A DNA stretch of 64,000 bases from Prevotellaceae bacterium UBA4332 (GTDB lineage: Bacteria; Bacteroidota; Bacteroidia; Bacteroidales; Bacteroidaceae): assembly GCA_002394365.1 (NCBI GenBank), contig DGTQ01000002.1, positions 59,573 through 123,572 on the forward strand. Direction: 5' to 3'. Both the position numbers and the translations under genes were made by a program. The notes under the pieces are model-generated. The model did no database searches and had not been told where the DNA came from. It saw nothing but the letters and a program-made list of their open reading frames with translations. Shown piece by piece: positions 20,101 to 27,171 of the stretch (within the stretch, counting starts at the first letter, position 1; each line of letters opens with the position of its first letter).

Positions 20101-21568
20101 GGCTCCTGCGAATGGTGTGGAGCAGATGCTCTGCAACATATTTGCCGAGGTTTTGGCACTGGACAAGGTGGGAGCAACAGACGACTTCTTTGAAATGGGA
20201 GGCACGTCGCTCATGGTAACACGTGTGATAATAGAGGCTGACAAGAAAGGCTACCACATAGCCTATGGAGACATCTTCAGCAATCCTACGGCAAGGGAAC
20301 TGGCGAAGACTATTAACGCTAACGATAACCAAAAGCAGAACGCTAATCAAGAAGATGGTGCGAAGGGCGAGATAGAGGGTTACGACTATGAGGATATTAA
20401 CAACCTCCTGAAAGCTAATACCCTTGAAGCTTTCCTCAATGGCGAAAGCAGGCGGGTAGGCAGGGCACTGGTGACAGGAGCCACTGGCTATCTGGGCATA
20501 CACGTATTAAGGACACTCATAGAGCGAGAGGATGTGCCTGAAATATGGTGTATGGTGAGAGCGGAGAGCAAGGATAAGGCTGAGCGTCGTCTCAAAGGAC
20601 TATTGTTCTACTACTTTGGCAAGAACTTCAAAGAGCTCTTCGGCTCGCGTCTCCATGTTGTAGTGGGTGACGTAACAGACCCAATATCTCTCCCCCTGCA
20701 GGGGGGAGCAGGAAGGGGGCTCGATACCGTCTTCAACTGTGCTGCTGTGGTGAAACACTACTCGAGTGGTACAGAGATAGAGGACGTGAATATAGGTGGG
20801 GCAGAGAACTGCATAAACTTCTGCAAGCAGACGGGAGCAAGGCTCATACATGTTTCCACCTACAGTACGGCGGGATTGTCGGTTGACGGAGTGCCAGGCG
20901 ACGACTGTCTGCTAACGGAATGCAAACTGTACTACGGGCAGTTTATAGAGAATCGCTATGTGCATTCTAAGTTCATAAGCGAGAGGAAAGTGCTTGAGGC
21001 TATTGCCAGCGGCACCCTCGACGGCAAGATTATGCGTGTGGGCAACCTCGCTCCGCGCTCGGCTGACGGAGAATTCCAGATAAACTTCCAGACCAACTCT
21101 GCTATGGGCAGGGTGCGTCTTTATAAGATGCTGGGGTGCTACCCATACGAACAGACGGAAACCCCTGTGGAGTTCTCGCCTATCGACGAGGTGGCTGATG
21201 CCATAGTGAGACTTGCAGAGACACCACGGGAATGCTGCCTCTTCCACCCTTTCAACAACCACTCTGTATTCCTTGGCGATGTGCTTGCTGAGCTGAAAAC
21301 CCTTGGCGATGCACCTCGACAGGTGGAGAATACCGACTTTGCTCTCGCCATAGAGCAGGCGAAGGAAGACCCTTCTAAGGACGGGGTGTTGCAGAGCATG
21401 GTAGCTTATCAGGACATGGCACATGGAAGACAGACAAGGCAAATAGACACATCGAATGCCTACACTAGCCAGATACTATACCGACTCGGTTTCAGATGGT
21501 CGTCTACTTCGTGGGACTACGTAAGACAGTTCCTTAAGGCTATTGACGGACTGGGATATTTTGATTAG
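14171..21568 (+). CDS. Two-module non-ribosomal peptide synthetase with terminal reductase
   Basis: About 2465 residues, order C-A-T-C-A-T-R. Module 1: C domain HHIISDG (127-133); A domain with LYTSGTTGQPKG (about 579), YGPTES and YRTGD (about 792); carrier Ser in GLTSIS (Ser961). Module 2: HHLIADG (1177-1183), YTSGSTGLPKG (about 1634), YRTGD (about 1851), carrier Ser in MGGTSL (Ser2013). The end is an NAD(P)H thioester reductase (GATGYLG near 2103, YVHSK active-site pair), which releases the dipeptide as an aldehyde or alcohol. My hand alignment to GrsA gives A-domain pocket codes DAMFAGFVYK and DAMFAGGIFK, suggesting hydrophobic residues. A leading C domain implies N-acylation. Related gut NRPSs make dipeptide aldehydes/pyrazinones that inhibit proteases. 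No PPTase or export gene is adjacent. Repeat-derived insertions lie in the linker, second A domain and reductase. Confidence 0.92.
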   Translation: MKSSAPLTKAQCGLYVECMAHQGELCHNIAFLYELDPSLDEARLKSAIEAVVAAHPTLFTRIGLDGQGEPVQSVDDSETFTLEVEHTADIEREKRGMVVPYDIFNDRLFRIRLLRDSQHYYLFIDTHHIISDGSTLRLLLSDIATAYGGGMLEPEAVTMMDVAKDEAERRQTPAFEEARQWYARNFDCGDTFSQLIPDKEEAESKVGILSKEMGVSLEAVYAYCKEHGIFKSTFFTAVYAYLMAKYTGEGEALFGTVYSGRTDRRLARSACMLVNTVPVYAKFDDDTTVLDLLKAVQEQMRGCREHSIYSYTDVIGDLKLQMGSFFAWHGTIFDDIEIGGKPTTATDLFHATSEVPLYVKAMIRDGKYCLTVEYRTNLYSEQLAGHFLESYEAVVEGFLREKDLRNVSIATKAQLEELDGFNNTDVPYDETQTVCSLFRKQVEMHPDNVAVVYRDKRYTYREVDDISERIAAYIQGKGLGKEDVVSVLIPRSEWMAIASLGVLKAGAAYQPLDPSYPEERLNFMMQDANVKMLITDDELRPLAGEYQGEVLLTRDINTLPVADAPVQAAITPSSLFIMLYTSGTTGQPKGCQLTHGNVVAFCYMHCRTMHIDKDSRVTAYASYGFDASLMDMWAPLSAGATVYIIPEEIRLDLLALNGYFEENGMTHAFMTTQVARQFVNEIENHSLRVLATGGESLSDVRPPRYTLLNFYGPTESTVYVTAYEVKDERKIIPIGKAVDNARLYIVDRNMHRQPVGATGELLVSGPQVARGYLNRPEKTAEAFVQTEWGRCYRTGDVVRYLPDGNLQFVGRKDGQVKIRGFRIELKEVESVIRDFHGIKDVTVQAFDDAGGGKFIAAYVVGDQDIDIEALNRFILEEKPPYMVPAVTMQIDKIPLNQNQKVDKRKLPEPVRGTSGGGRSGGADAEQPLNILEEELKKMVGEIVHADDFSITDLLGYVGLTSISAIKLATQVYKRYGVTLDVRSLAKTATIQSIENEVLKKLMKDPLNPPVQGEAPVSAGSSARGDGASSTSSSKQKDGVSLASSPAQGDLEGPFPLSYAQTGVYVECVKKPNSTVYNIPMCIRMPQGIDVQHLSKSIETIIKSHPQFFVHFVSEGSNIVQIVDTNQPVNVKQCTLSATELEQFKKEFVKPFNLKKGPLYRMNIVSCGQNVFLFADVHHLIADGGSLDLFLTQLCDLMNGEEIEAEIIRYADFVADEKAAEGSASYLEAKAFFQERLGSVEGSIEVPSDLTNPVDNGLPSDIFCPLDFSTIETFCKQHNISPAHLTLSAVFYTLARFTNNEQVCISTISNGRSDLRIRNTVGMFVNTLAMSAKIGEQTVMDFLTETGTNFDKTLTYEKYPYAQVAADYSLSTEILFAYEIGVLDKYHINGQKLNIEFMDLNAVKFHIVFYIAERDGVPGVVIEYENGRYSQEMMKNLGQSISNVADAFIRQPEAMLKDVSLLDKNQEALLDSFNDNDFDYDTTETVVSLFRRQVEQHPDNLAVVYKDRKYTYREVDELSDSLAAYIASKGIGREQVVSILIPRCEWMVIASLGVLKAGAAYQPLDPSYPEERLNFMMQDAGAKMLIADEELRPLVKEYQGDVLLTRDIDTLGKPSNLRYQPSHLNLPLPSDLFILLYTSGSTGLPKGCQLEHGNLVNFCHWYQSETEMNSTSRVAAYASYGFDACMMDIYPAITCGACVYIIEQDMRLNLPALNEYYNTNGITHSFITTQVGYQFATSVDNHSLRYFAVGGEKLSALQPPENYTMLNGYGPTECTIFTTTYRLKEYEQDIPIGKPTSNTKLYIVDKQLNRLPPGAAGELLIAGPQVGRGYLNMPEKTASTFVEIKGWGRCYRTGDVVRYLPDGNLQFVGRKDGQVKIRGFRIELKEVESIIREYPGIRDVTVCPFDYPNGGKYIAAYVVSDTKVDVKALNDFIGQHKPSYMIPAAIMQIDQIPLNQNQKVNRKLLPKPVIQTAEREYVAPANGVEQMLCNIFAEVLALDKVGATDDFFEMGGTSLMVTRVIIEADKKGYHIAYGDIFSNPTARELAKTINANDNQKQNANQEDGAKGEIEGYDYEDINNLLKANTLEAFLNGESRRVGRALVTGATGYLGIHVLRTLIEREDVPEIWCMVRAESKDKAERRLKGLLFYYFGKNFKELFGSRLHVVVGDVTDPISLPLQGGAGRGLDTVFNCAAVVKHYSSGTEIEDVNIGGAENCINFCKQTGARLIHVSTYSTAGLSVDGVPGDDCLLTECKLYYGQFIENRYVHSKFISERKVLEAIASGTLDGKIMRVGNLAPRSADGEFQINFQTNSAMGRVRLYKMLGCYPYEQTETPVEFSPIDEVADAIVRLAETPRECCLFHPFNNHSVFLGDVLAELKTLGDAPRQVENTDFALAIEQAKEDPSKDGVLQSMVAYQDMAHGRQTRQIDTSNAYTSQILYRLGFRWSSTSWDYVRQFLKAIDGLGYFD
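17181..17338 (+). repeat. REP-like palindrome pair inside the NRPS linker
   Basis: Two inverted copies of the GC-rich element flank a Ser-rich linker after the first carrier domain. The left copy is CCCCCTGTGCAGGGGG at 17192-17207; the right copy (about 17300-17338) matches its reverse complement. Both are translated in frame (for example DPLNPPVQGEAP and SSPAQGDLEGPFP). An interdomain linker tolerates such inserts. Confidence 0.75.
19008..19049 (+). repeat. Heptamer array inside the NRPS second A domain
   Basis: Six units in exact 7-bp phase (CCTCAAA, CCTCAGA, TATCAAC, CCTCACA, CCTCAAC, CTTCCAC), 42 bp, so 14 codons and no frame change. It falls in the loop just before the ATP-binding LLYTSGSTG motif. 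The same loop in the first A domain has an unrelated sequence. Confidence 0.8.
20690..20724 (+). repeat. REP-like palindrome inside the NRPS reductase domain
   Basis: CTCCCCCTGCAGGGGGGAG hairpin plus GGAAGGGGGCTC, read in frame as SLPLQGGAGRGL between GDVTDP and DTVFNCAAVVKH, two segments that are conserved and normally close together in thioester reductases. Confidence 0.7.
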
Positions 21569-21594
21569 ATTAAAGATTAAACATTAAAGATTAA
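21567..21594 (+). repeat. Heptamer array, unit AGATTAA
   Basis: Four units in perfect 7-bp phase (third is ACATTAA), starting within the NRPS stop codon. Confidence 0.8.
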
Positions 21595-21701
21595 GGCTCA
21601 TTGGATTAAGGAATAGGGATAAAGGAATAAGTTTTTCTTTCGTATTCTCCCGTTGTTTTATCTGAAATCGCGTCTTTCATTCGTTGTTTTATCATAAAAA
21701 A

Positions 21702-21733
21702 AACAGGGCACGTCAAAGTTGGCGTGCCCTGTT
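21702..21733. terminator. Bidirectional terminator between NRPS and thrS
   Basis: Perfect stem ACAGGGCACG (21703-21712) with CGTGCCCTGT (21723-21732), ten-base loop, A-run before and T-rich after, so it can serve the two convergent genes. Confidence 0.85.
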
Positions 21734-21789
21734 CTCTTTTCAGAGTTTATGGTTAAAACTTCTTATAGTTTTTATAGTCGAAACTTGGC

Positions 21790-23760
21790 TTAGTCGCGAG
21801 GACGGATATTCATGTGCTGGAGCTGCTCGGAAACCTCGGCATTGATACGCTGACCAAACTCCTGCATCGTCATGACAGCTTGTTCGCCGCCACCCTGCTG
21901 GCGCATAGCTACGGTGCCGTCTGCCTGTTCCTTTTCGCCCACGATTACCATGTATGGTATGCGCTTTATCTCATTGTCACGCACCTTGCGACCTATCTTC
22001 TCGTTGCGGCTGTCAACAGTAGCACGTACTCCGACAGTGGCGAGATAGTCCTGAACCTGCTCGGCATAATCGTTGTACTTCTCAGAGATAGGCAGGATGG
22101 CTACCTGCTCAGGGGTGAGCCAGAGTGGGAAGTGACCTGCTGTGTGCTCGATGAGTACGGCGGTGAAGCGTTCCATAGAGCCGAATGGGGCGCGATGAAT
22201 CATGACAGGACGCTTCTTGGTGTTGTCCTCTGCTGTGTATTCGAGTTCGAAACGGTTTGGCAACTGGTAGTCAACCTGAATGGTGCCAAGCTGCCAGCGA
22301 CGACCGATAGCATCCTTGACCATGCAGTCGAGTTTTGGACCATAGAAGGCTGCTTCGCCTGTCTCAGTGCGAGCGTTGAGTCCACGCTCTGCACAGGCAT
22401 CAATGATTGCCTGCTCTGCTGACTGCCACTGCTCGTCTGTGCCAATGTACTTCTCCTTGTCGTTAGGGTCACGAAGTGAAATCTGGAATTCTACCTGGTC
22501 ATCCTTGAAACCGAAGATGGCAAATACTGCCTGTATGATGTCGAGAACGCGGAGAAACTCTGACTTTACCTGGTCCTGACGACAGAAGATATGGGCGTCG
22601 TCCTGAGTGAAGGAGCGCACACGTGTGAGACCATGAAGCTCACCAGACTGCTCATAGCGATATACAGTGCCAAACTCTGCACAGCGGAATGGCAACTCGC
22701 GATAAGAGCGTGGCTTAGAGGCAAATATCTCGCAGTGGTGAGGACAGTTCATTGGCTTGAGCATATACTCCTCATCCTCCTCTGGGGTGTGGATAGGCTG
22801 GAAGGAATCCTTGCCGTAGTGTGCCCAGTGACCAGAGGTAACGTAGAGGTTCTTAGAACCAATATGTGGGGTGATAACCTCCTGATAGCCGAAACGCTTC
22901 TGGATGGTGCGCAGCATCTCCTGAAGGCGCAGACGGAGGTCGGTGCCCTTTGGCAACCATATAGGCAAGCCCTTGCCTACACGCTCAGAGAACATGAAGA
23001 GCTCCATCTCCTTGCCTATCTTGCGGTGGTCACGCTTCTTGGCCTCCTCAAGCATTACGAGATATTCGTCGAGCATCTTCTTCTTAGGGAAGGAGATGCC
23101 ATAGAGACGCTGCAACTGTGCCTTGCTGGCATCGCCACGCCAGAAAGCACCTGCTATAGAGGTGAGCTTGATAGCCTTGATAATACCAGTGGAAACGAGG
23201 TGCGGACCACGACAGAGGTCAGTGAAATTGCCCTGAGTATAGGTAGAGATAGTGCCATCTTCAAGGTCCTGGTCTATGTGCTCTACCTTGTAGTCCTGTC
23301 CCTGAGCCTTAAACTGTGCTATAGCATCAGCCTTGGCAACCTCCTTGCGTACTACTGCCTCGTCCTTGCGAGCAAGTTCGAGCATCTTGTCCTCAATCTT
23401 CTTGAAGTCACCCTCCTTAATCATTTCGCCGTTAGGGAGCTGAACGTCATAGAAGAAGCCATTCTCTGTGGCTGGTCCGAAGCCGAACTGTATGCCAGGA
23501 TAGAGCTCCTGCAGAGCCTCTGCAAGAAGGTGGGCAGAGGTGTGCCAGAAGGCATGCTTGCCCTCTTCATCCTCAAAGCGATAAAGGTTGATGGTAGCGT
23601 CCTCAGTGATAGGACGGTTAATCTCGGTTGTTTCACCATTTACGCCACATGCCACGATGTTGCGTGCCAGTGCTGGTGAAATGCTTTCTGCTATTTGAAG
23701 TCCAGTGATGCCGTTCTCGTATTGGCGTACTGAACCATCAGGGAAGGTTATGTTGATCAT
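21790..23760 (-). CDS. thrS: Threonyl-tRNA synthetase
   Basis: 656 residues, full length. It charges tRNA-Thr with threonine in the cytoplasm. Seen in order: N-terminal TGS domain (MINITFPDGSVRQYENGITG), editing/SAD region with HTSAHLLAE and CRGPHLVSTG, class II catalytic core with the zinc-site MNCPHHCEIF, TRVRSFTQDDAHIFC, and a C-terminal anticodon-binding domain (WLTPEQVAILPIS). In many bacteria thrS directly precedes infC-rpmI-rplT. Here those genes are 38.7 kb away on the other strand (62428-63847), suggesting a rearrangement. No upstream T-box or operator was recognised; the upstream gap carries tandem repeats. Confidence 0.97.
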   Translation of the reverse strand: MINITFPDGSVRQYENGITGLQIAESISPALARNIVACGVNGETTEINRPITEDATINLYRFEDEEGKHAFWHTSAHLLAEALQELYPGIQFGFGPATENGFFYDVQLPNGEMIKEGDFKKIEDKMLELARKDEAVVRKEVAKADAIAQFKAQGQDYKVEHIDQDLEDGTISTYTQGNFTDLCRGPHLVSTGIIKAIKLTSIAGAFWRGDASKAQLQRLYGISFPKKKMLDEYLVMLEEAKKRDHRKIGKEMELFMFSERVGKGLPIWLPKGTDLRLRLQEMLRTIQKRFGYQEVITPHIGSKNLYVTSGHWAHYGKDSFQPIHTPEEDEEYMLKPMNCPHHCEIFASKPRSYRELPFRCAEFGTVYRYEQSGELHGLTRVRSFTQDDAHIFCRQDQVKSEFLRVLDIIQAVFAIFGFKDDQVEFQISLRDPNDKEKYIGTDEQWQSAEQAIIDACAERGLNARTETGEAAFYGPKLDCMVKDAIGRRWQLGTIQVDYQLPNRFELEYTAEDNTKKRPVMIHRAPFGSMERFTAVLIEHTAGHFPLWLTPEQVAILPISEKYNDYAEQVQDYLATVGVRATVDSRNEKIGRKVRDNEIKRIPYMVIVGEKEQADGTVAMRQQGGGEQAVMTMQEFGQRINAEVSEQLQHMNIRPRD

Positions 23761-23795
23761 TGAAAATTAAATATTGAAAATTGAATTTTTTTTTA

Positions 23796-23843
23796 TATCG
23801 TTATTTCGTAATTTCGTTAAATCGTTAAGTCGCAATATCGTTA
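23796..23843 (+). repeat. Octamer array, unit TATCGTTA
   Basis: Six 8-bp units in phase with variants (TTTCGTAA, TTTCGTTA, AATCGTTA, AGTCGCAA, TATCGTTA) in the gap upstream of thrS. Preceded by ATTGAAA-type 7-bp repeats at about 23761-23785. Confidence 0.7.
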
Positions 23844-23877
23844 TATTGATGAACCGAAGTCAAGACTCGTTTTTTTT

Positions 23878-23988
23878 TCAACTCCCTTTCTTTGTGAGAG
23901 GGGTGGGGTGAGGCTTTTTCTTCTTTTCCCACTCCGCCTTGCGCTTGAGGTACTCCTCGTAGTGTTTCTCAAGATAGTTGTCAGCCAT
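23878..23988 (-). CDS. 36-residue charged protein downstream of the DUF4270 gene
   Basis: Short frame starting MADNYLEKHYEEYLKRKAEW, then Lys-rich, ending in PHPTPLTKKGS. It begins 9 bp after the DUF4270 stop, as expected for the third gene of that transcript. The N-terminal part looks like a genuine small Bacteroidales protein that I recall only loosely. The last twelve residues are encoded by a GC-rich repeat-like stretch (23881-23925), so the natural C terminus may have been altered by repeat insertion. Confidence 0.5.
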   Translation of the reverse strand: MADNYLEKHYEEYLKRKAEWEKKKKPHPTPLTKKGS

Positions 23989-23997
23989 AACTGTGAA

Positions 23998-25566
23998 CTA
24001 TTTTGATTTATACCTCGTGTATATGACGCTGGCTTTTATGGCGCCATTGCTGGCAGTACCCTTCTTGAGGCGTGTGCTCTCGAGTGCCATAGAGTGGCTT
24101 ACCTTGGTAACGGTTGTCGTAGTACTGTTGGTGGCTGTTGACGTAGTTACCTCGGCAGGTATGATGACCATCTTGTTATAGTTGCTGCTGGCTATGCCCT
24201 CCTGCTTGTGACGATACATAGTATTGACGAGTGAGGAAATATTGCCAAAGGTGTAGCCATTGGTGGCTGAGGAATATGCAGCAATATAAGAAGTGCGAGA
24301 ATCGGCAATCTTCTTTTTCTCAAAGAAACTCTGCACAGAATCTACAGGCAGGAGCAAGAGGTTCTTTGGCGCATTGAGATTATACTTGTTGGATGTCTCG
24401 TTGTTAAGACGTGGTATAAAGATGCGCACAGTGCTGAGAGAATCATTCTCGTGGTCCTTCATGACGGCATCCACGTCGAGTGTTATCTGTGTGTAGATAG
24501 CATCAGGACTCTTGGCATAAGTATAGTTGCTGCCGTCGGCATTGCTCTTGTCTATGAGATAATCTACTCCGTCATCGTCTATGGTAGAGTGCTGTATGCT
24601 CTCCTCTGTACCGCTGAATACAGCCTGCACCTTGTGTATCTCATCAGCTGTTTCGGAAGAAGGATATACCATCCTGTAATATACGGTGAGCGTTGTAGCC
24701 GTTATTTGTGACATAGCCCCCTCTCCACCGATGTGCTTGAGGTAGAAGCCAGGACAGAGTCGCTTTAGGAACTGCGTGTGGCTGTTGTAGCCCTTGTGGT
24801 ATGCAGCATCCTTGTCTATGTACTGCTTCATGAGGTAGGAGCCGTAGTTGGAGTATTCCACTCCATCTCTGCCTATGTATTTGGAGTTGAGGGGTATTGA
24901 GACGAAGTGGTTGTGGGTTCTGGTGGTGCCAAGCCCTTCTGCTACCATGTTCTTGATGGAGTAGGTGCGATTGACGTTGATAGAACCATTATCTGTGCGC
25001 ACCATGCCTTCAGCTTCAGGGTCGAAGAAGATGGAATAGTCCTTTGATTCCAGATATGGCTGAGAGAGTTCTTTCACGTTGACAGACATCTGGGCAAGAG
25101 AGTCGCCCTTGAAGTCAGAGATGTAGAAGGTGAGATAGCACGAGTCAGCCTTGAGATACTTCATCTTGTTGGCACGCTGCTCCTCGGTAAGTTCCTTGCC
25201 GTTAGGCAACACCTCGCCTTTGTCGTCAAGCAGATACAGGGAGTCTATGCCAGGAAAGATGCGAACCATGTTGTATGACTCGAGAAACTGGTTGGTCATA
25301 GGAATCACCTGCGTCATGAGGTCGGCATTGATGTAGGAATAAGTTTCGGCATCATACATCCTGCCAAGGTAGGTGAAGCTTGAACGAGCATTGATAGCTC
25401 CAAAGTCAGTTCCCTTTACGGATGTTGACTCTATATTGAATTCGTCAGTACTAATGATGACGTTGTCGGAGATATCCGTCAGACTGCCACCGATTCCGTC
25501 GGTGCCTTCGCTACAAGAAGCGAAAAACGTGATTGTTGCTATTATGAAGAAAAAGATTTTTTTCAT
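23998..25566 (-). CDS. DUF4270 family surface lipoprotein
   Basis: 522 residues. Signal peptide ends ITFFASCSEG, a lipobox with Cys18, so it should be a lipoprotein exposed from the cell envelope. The body matches the Bacteroidetes DUF4270 pattern: a TDEFNIESTSVKG opening, YLGRMYDAETYSYINADLMTQ, and a C-terminal S/T-rich basic end. Function of the family is not known. It follows the GT5-like gene by 42 bp on the same strand, a pairing common in Bacteroidales as I recall it. Confidence 0.85.
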   Translation of the reverse strand: MKKIFFFIIATITFFASCSEGTDGIGGSLTDISDNVIISTDEFNIESTSVKGTDFGAINARSSFTYLGRMYDAETYSYINADLMTQVIPMTNQFLESYNMVRIFPGIDSLYLLDDKGEVLPNGKELTEEQRANKMKYLKADSCYLTFYISDFKGDSLAQMSVNVKELSQPYLESKDYSIFFDPEAEGMVRTDNGSINVNRTYSIKNMVAEGLGTTRTHNHFVSIPLNSKYIGRDGVEYSNYGSYLMKQYIDKDAAYHKGYNSHTQFLKRLCPGFYLKHIGGEGAMSQITATTLTVYYRMVYPSSETADEIHKVQAVFSGTEESIQHSTIDDDGVDYLIDKSNADGSNYTYAKSPDAIYTQITLDVDAVMKDHENDSLSTVRIFIPRLNNETSNKYNLNAPKNLLLLPVDSVQSFFEKKKIADSRTSYIAAYSSATNGYTFGNISSLVNTMYRHKQEGIASSNYNKMVIIPAEVTTSTATNSTTTTVTKVSHSMALESTRLKKGTASNGAIKASVIYTRYKSK

Positions 25567-25608
25567 TTTTAACCTTAACGTTAATCCTACCCCTGATTTT
25601 TTTACAAA

Positions 25609-26406
25609 CTATACTTCCTCAAAAAACTGGGTGTAGGCACTTACGGTGTCGTCATCCGAAGGACAAGCGAGCACTTTCTTGCCTGCTTCCTGTGCGTAGG
25701 CTATAGCCTGCTCATAGCTGTCAGGCAAAGCTGCGATGACGCCGTCGGAGTGGTCTATGGCTATCTTTGCCAGTTCCATGCCGTCCATGCCGTCCTTGTA
25801 TGACTGAAGATATTCAGGGTTGATGCTGTTGAAGTAGAGAGAGTCCTTGAGTGTCTTGCTCATGGTCTGCTCAGGTCCCTGGTTGTAGATAGCGGTAAGA
25901 ATCTTGGAATTGCAGATGGCAGGCTCGTTGTTGTAAGCACCCTTGGCATAGAGGGGCAGGAAGGCAGACATCCATCCGTTGCACACCACGTAGTCAGGAA
26001 TCCAGTGCAGCTTCTTTACAGTCTCGATAACGCCGCGAGCAAAGAATACAGCCCTCTCGCCGTTATCGTCATAAGGCTTACCGTCTGCATCGGTAGTTTG
26101 GCTCTTGCGAGAAAAGAATTCGTCGTTGTCTATGAAATACACCTGTAACTTTGTCTGCGGAATGCTTGCCACCTTGATTATCAGTGGGTGGTCGTAATCA
26201 TTGATGTTGATATTAAGACCAGAGAGGCGTATCACCTCGTGAAGCTGTCCACGACGCTCGTTGATGTTGCCCCACAGTGGCATGAAAATGCGCACTTCAC
26301 ATCCAGATTCCTGTAGCTTGTGAGGTATCTGCATACCCAGCCTTGCAAGGTCTGTTTCATCTACATAGGGAATGGTGTCTTGATTGACAAAGAGTATTTT
26401 TTTCAT
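25609..26406 (-). CDS. Starch/glycogen-synthase-like protein, GT5 N-terminal domain only
   Basis: 265 residues, about half of a normal GT5 synthase (470-550). It matches the N-terminal Rossmann domain: KKILFVNQDTIPYVDETDLARLGMQIPHKLQESGCEVRIFMPLWGNI, then KVYFIDNDEFF-like and the HWIPDYVVCNGWMSAFLPLY strand. The ADP-glucose-binding C-terminal half is absent, so ordinary synthase activity is doubtful. Short versions of this kind are common in Bacteroidales, so this is probably not a local truncation. It has its own -7 box at 26428-26435 and leads the transcript into DUF4270. Confidence 0.8.
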   Translation of the reverse strand: MKKILFVNQDTIPYVDETDLARLGMQIPHKLQESGCEVRIFMPLWGNINERRGQLHEVIRLSGLNININDYDHPLIIKVASIPQTKLQVYFIDNDEFFSRKSQTTDADGKPYDDNGERAVFFARGVIETVKKLHWIPDYVVCNGWMSAFLPLYAKGAYNNEPAICNSKILTAIYNQGPEQTMSKTLKDSLYFNSINPEYLQSYKDGMDGMELAKIAIDHSDGVIAALPDSYEQAIAYAQEAGKKVLACPSDDDTVSAYTQFFEEV

Positions 26407-26427
26407 CTTGAGTACAATTTATCTTTG

Positions 26428-26435
26428 CAAAGTTA
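26428..26435 (-). promoter_or_regulatory. -7 box TAACTTTG for the GT5/DUF4270 transcript
   Basis: TAnnTTTG on the minus strand, 21 bp upstream of the GT5-like ATG and just downstream of the terminator of the preceding operon. Confidence 0.65.
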
Positions 26436-26441
26436 CAAAAA

Positions 26442-26483
26442 AATCCGTAAACTACGGGTGTTCAGCCCAATAGTTTACGGATT
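26442..26483 (-). terminator. Terminator of the carboxylase operon
   Basis: Perfect 13-bp stem (26442-26454 with 26471-26483, core CCGTAAACTA/TAGTTTACGG) followed on the minus strand by seven T. It lies 35 bp after the biotin-carrier stop. Confidence 0.88.
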
Positions 26484-26517
26484 GTTAACTTTTTTCTTTT
26501 TTTTTGGATTAAGGTTC

Positions 26518-26928
26518 CTACTCAAAAGTGACGAGAGGAGTATTCTCCTTTACGGCATCACCCTCAGATACGAGGATAGCCTTCACTTTGCCATTACGCT
26601 CGGCAGTGAGGTTGTTGTTCATTTTCATTGCCTCGAGCACCACGAGGGTGTCGCCCTCTTTTACCTCATCGCCTACCTGGGCAGGAATATCCACTATAGT
26701 GCCTGGCAGGGGTGAGCGCAGTGCGTCCTGCAGGTCGTCCTTCTCTCCAGTCTGTGGTTTTGGTGCTGGTGCATGCACCACCACCTTTTTCTCCACTACT
26801 GGTTCTGGTATGAGCGCCACGTCGTAAGCCTCGCCATTGACGGTGACGGGTGTTACCCCCTCAGCGTTGCGCTCGCCTACTGTGACGGCAAATTCTTTTC
26901 CATTGATGGAATACTTATATTCTTTCAT
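26518..26928 (-). CDS. Biotin carrier protein (acyl-CoA decarboxylase/carboxylase)
   Basis: 136 residues. The C-terminal biotinyl domain carries the EAMKM site (Lys102), preceded by a Pro/Lys linker (VHAPAPKPQTG) and a beta-rich N-terminal part, as in the MmdC/OadA-carrier group. It would swing carboxybiotin between the carboxyltransferase and its partner. Its ATG overlaps the stop of the 49-residue gene by four bases (ATGA), so translation is coupled. A second carrier lies at 30539-30988 in the same run of genes; two carriers in one operon is notable. Confidence 0.9.
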   Translation of the reverse strand: MKEYKYSINGKEFAVTVGERNAEGVTPVTVNGEAYDVALIPEPVVEKKVVVHAPAPKPQTGEKDDLQDALRSPLPGTIVDIPAQVGDEVKEGDTLVVLEAMKMNNNLTAERNGKVKAILVSEGDAVKENTPLVTFE

Positions 26929-27074
26929 TGTAAATGTGTCATTTTAGCCTGCTTTGATGCCCATTCGGTGTCATGACGGGTGATAGTGAGTCTGCCCGAC
27001 TCGCCATCGTGCATGTTGTAACCCTGCTCATCATGCAGTGCCATTGCTATGGCAGCAAAAACTTCGTTTGACAT
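26925..27074 (-). CDS. 49-residue small subunit resembling the C-terminus of the OadG-like gamma subunit
   Basis: Frame MSNEVFAAIAMALHDEQGYN..., overlapping the biotin carrier start by four bases. Its ESGRLTITRHDTEW segment parallels ESGILTIKPSHSSW near the end of the 160-residue gamma-type protein at 31129-31611, and both are preceded by an AIAMAL or VISMAL helix. It therefore looks like a gamma-subunit tail without the membrane helix, probably tying MmdA to this second biotin carrier. In-operon overlap and the paralogous motif support it being real. Confidence 0.75.
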   Translation of the reverse strand: MSNEVFAAIAMALHDEQGYNMHDGESGRLTITRHDTEWASKQAKMTHLQ

Positions 27075-27171
27075 TGTTTTTTTTTGTACTTTAGTAGTTG
27101 AGGAGTAAGAGTAGTCAGGTAGTAGAAGTAGTTATCGCTCACTTTACTCATTTAACTCCTTCTCTCCTTAA

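Noticed and set aside
22591..23679. 362-residue plus-strand frame antisense to thrS
   Set aside because: Lies entirely within the well-conserved thrS gene; no promoter or recognisable domain.
23761..23877. T-box or other riboswitch upstream of thrS
   Set aside because: The gap is filled with 7- and 8-bp tandem repeats; no specifier-loop or T-box sequence is seen.
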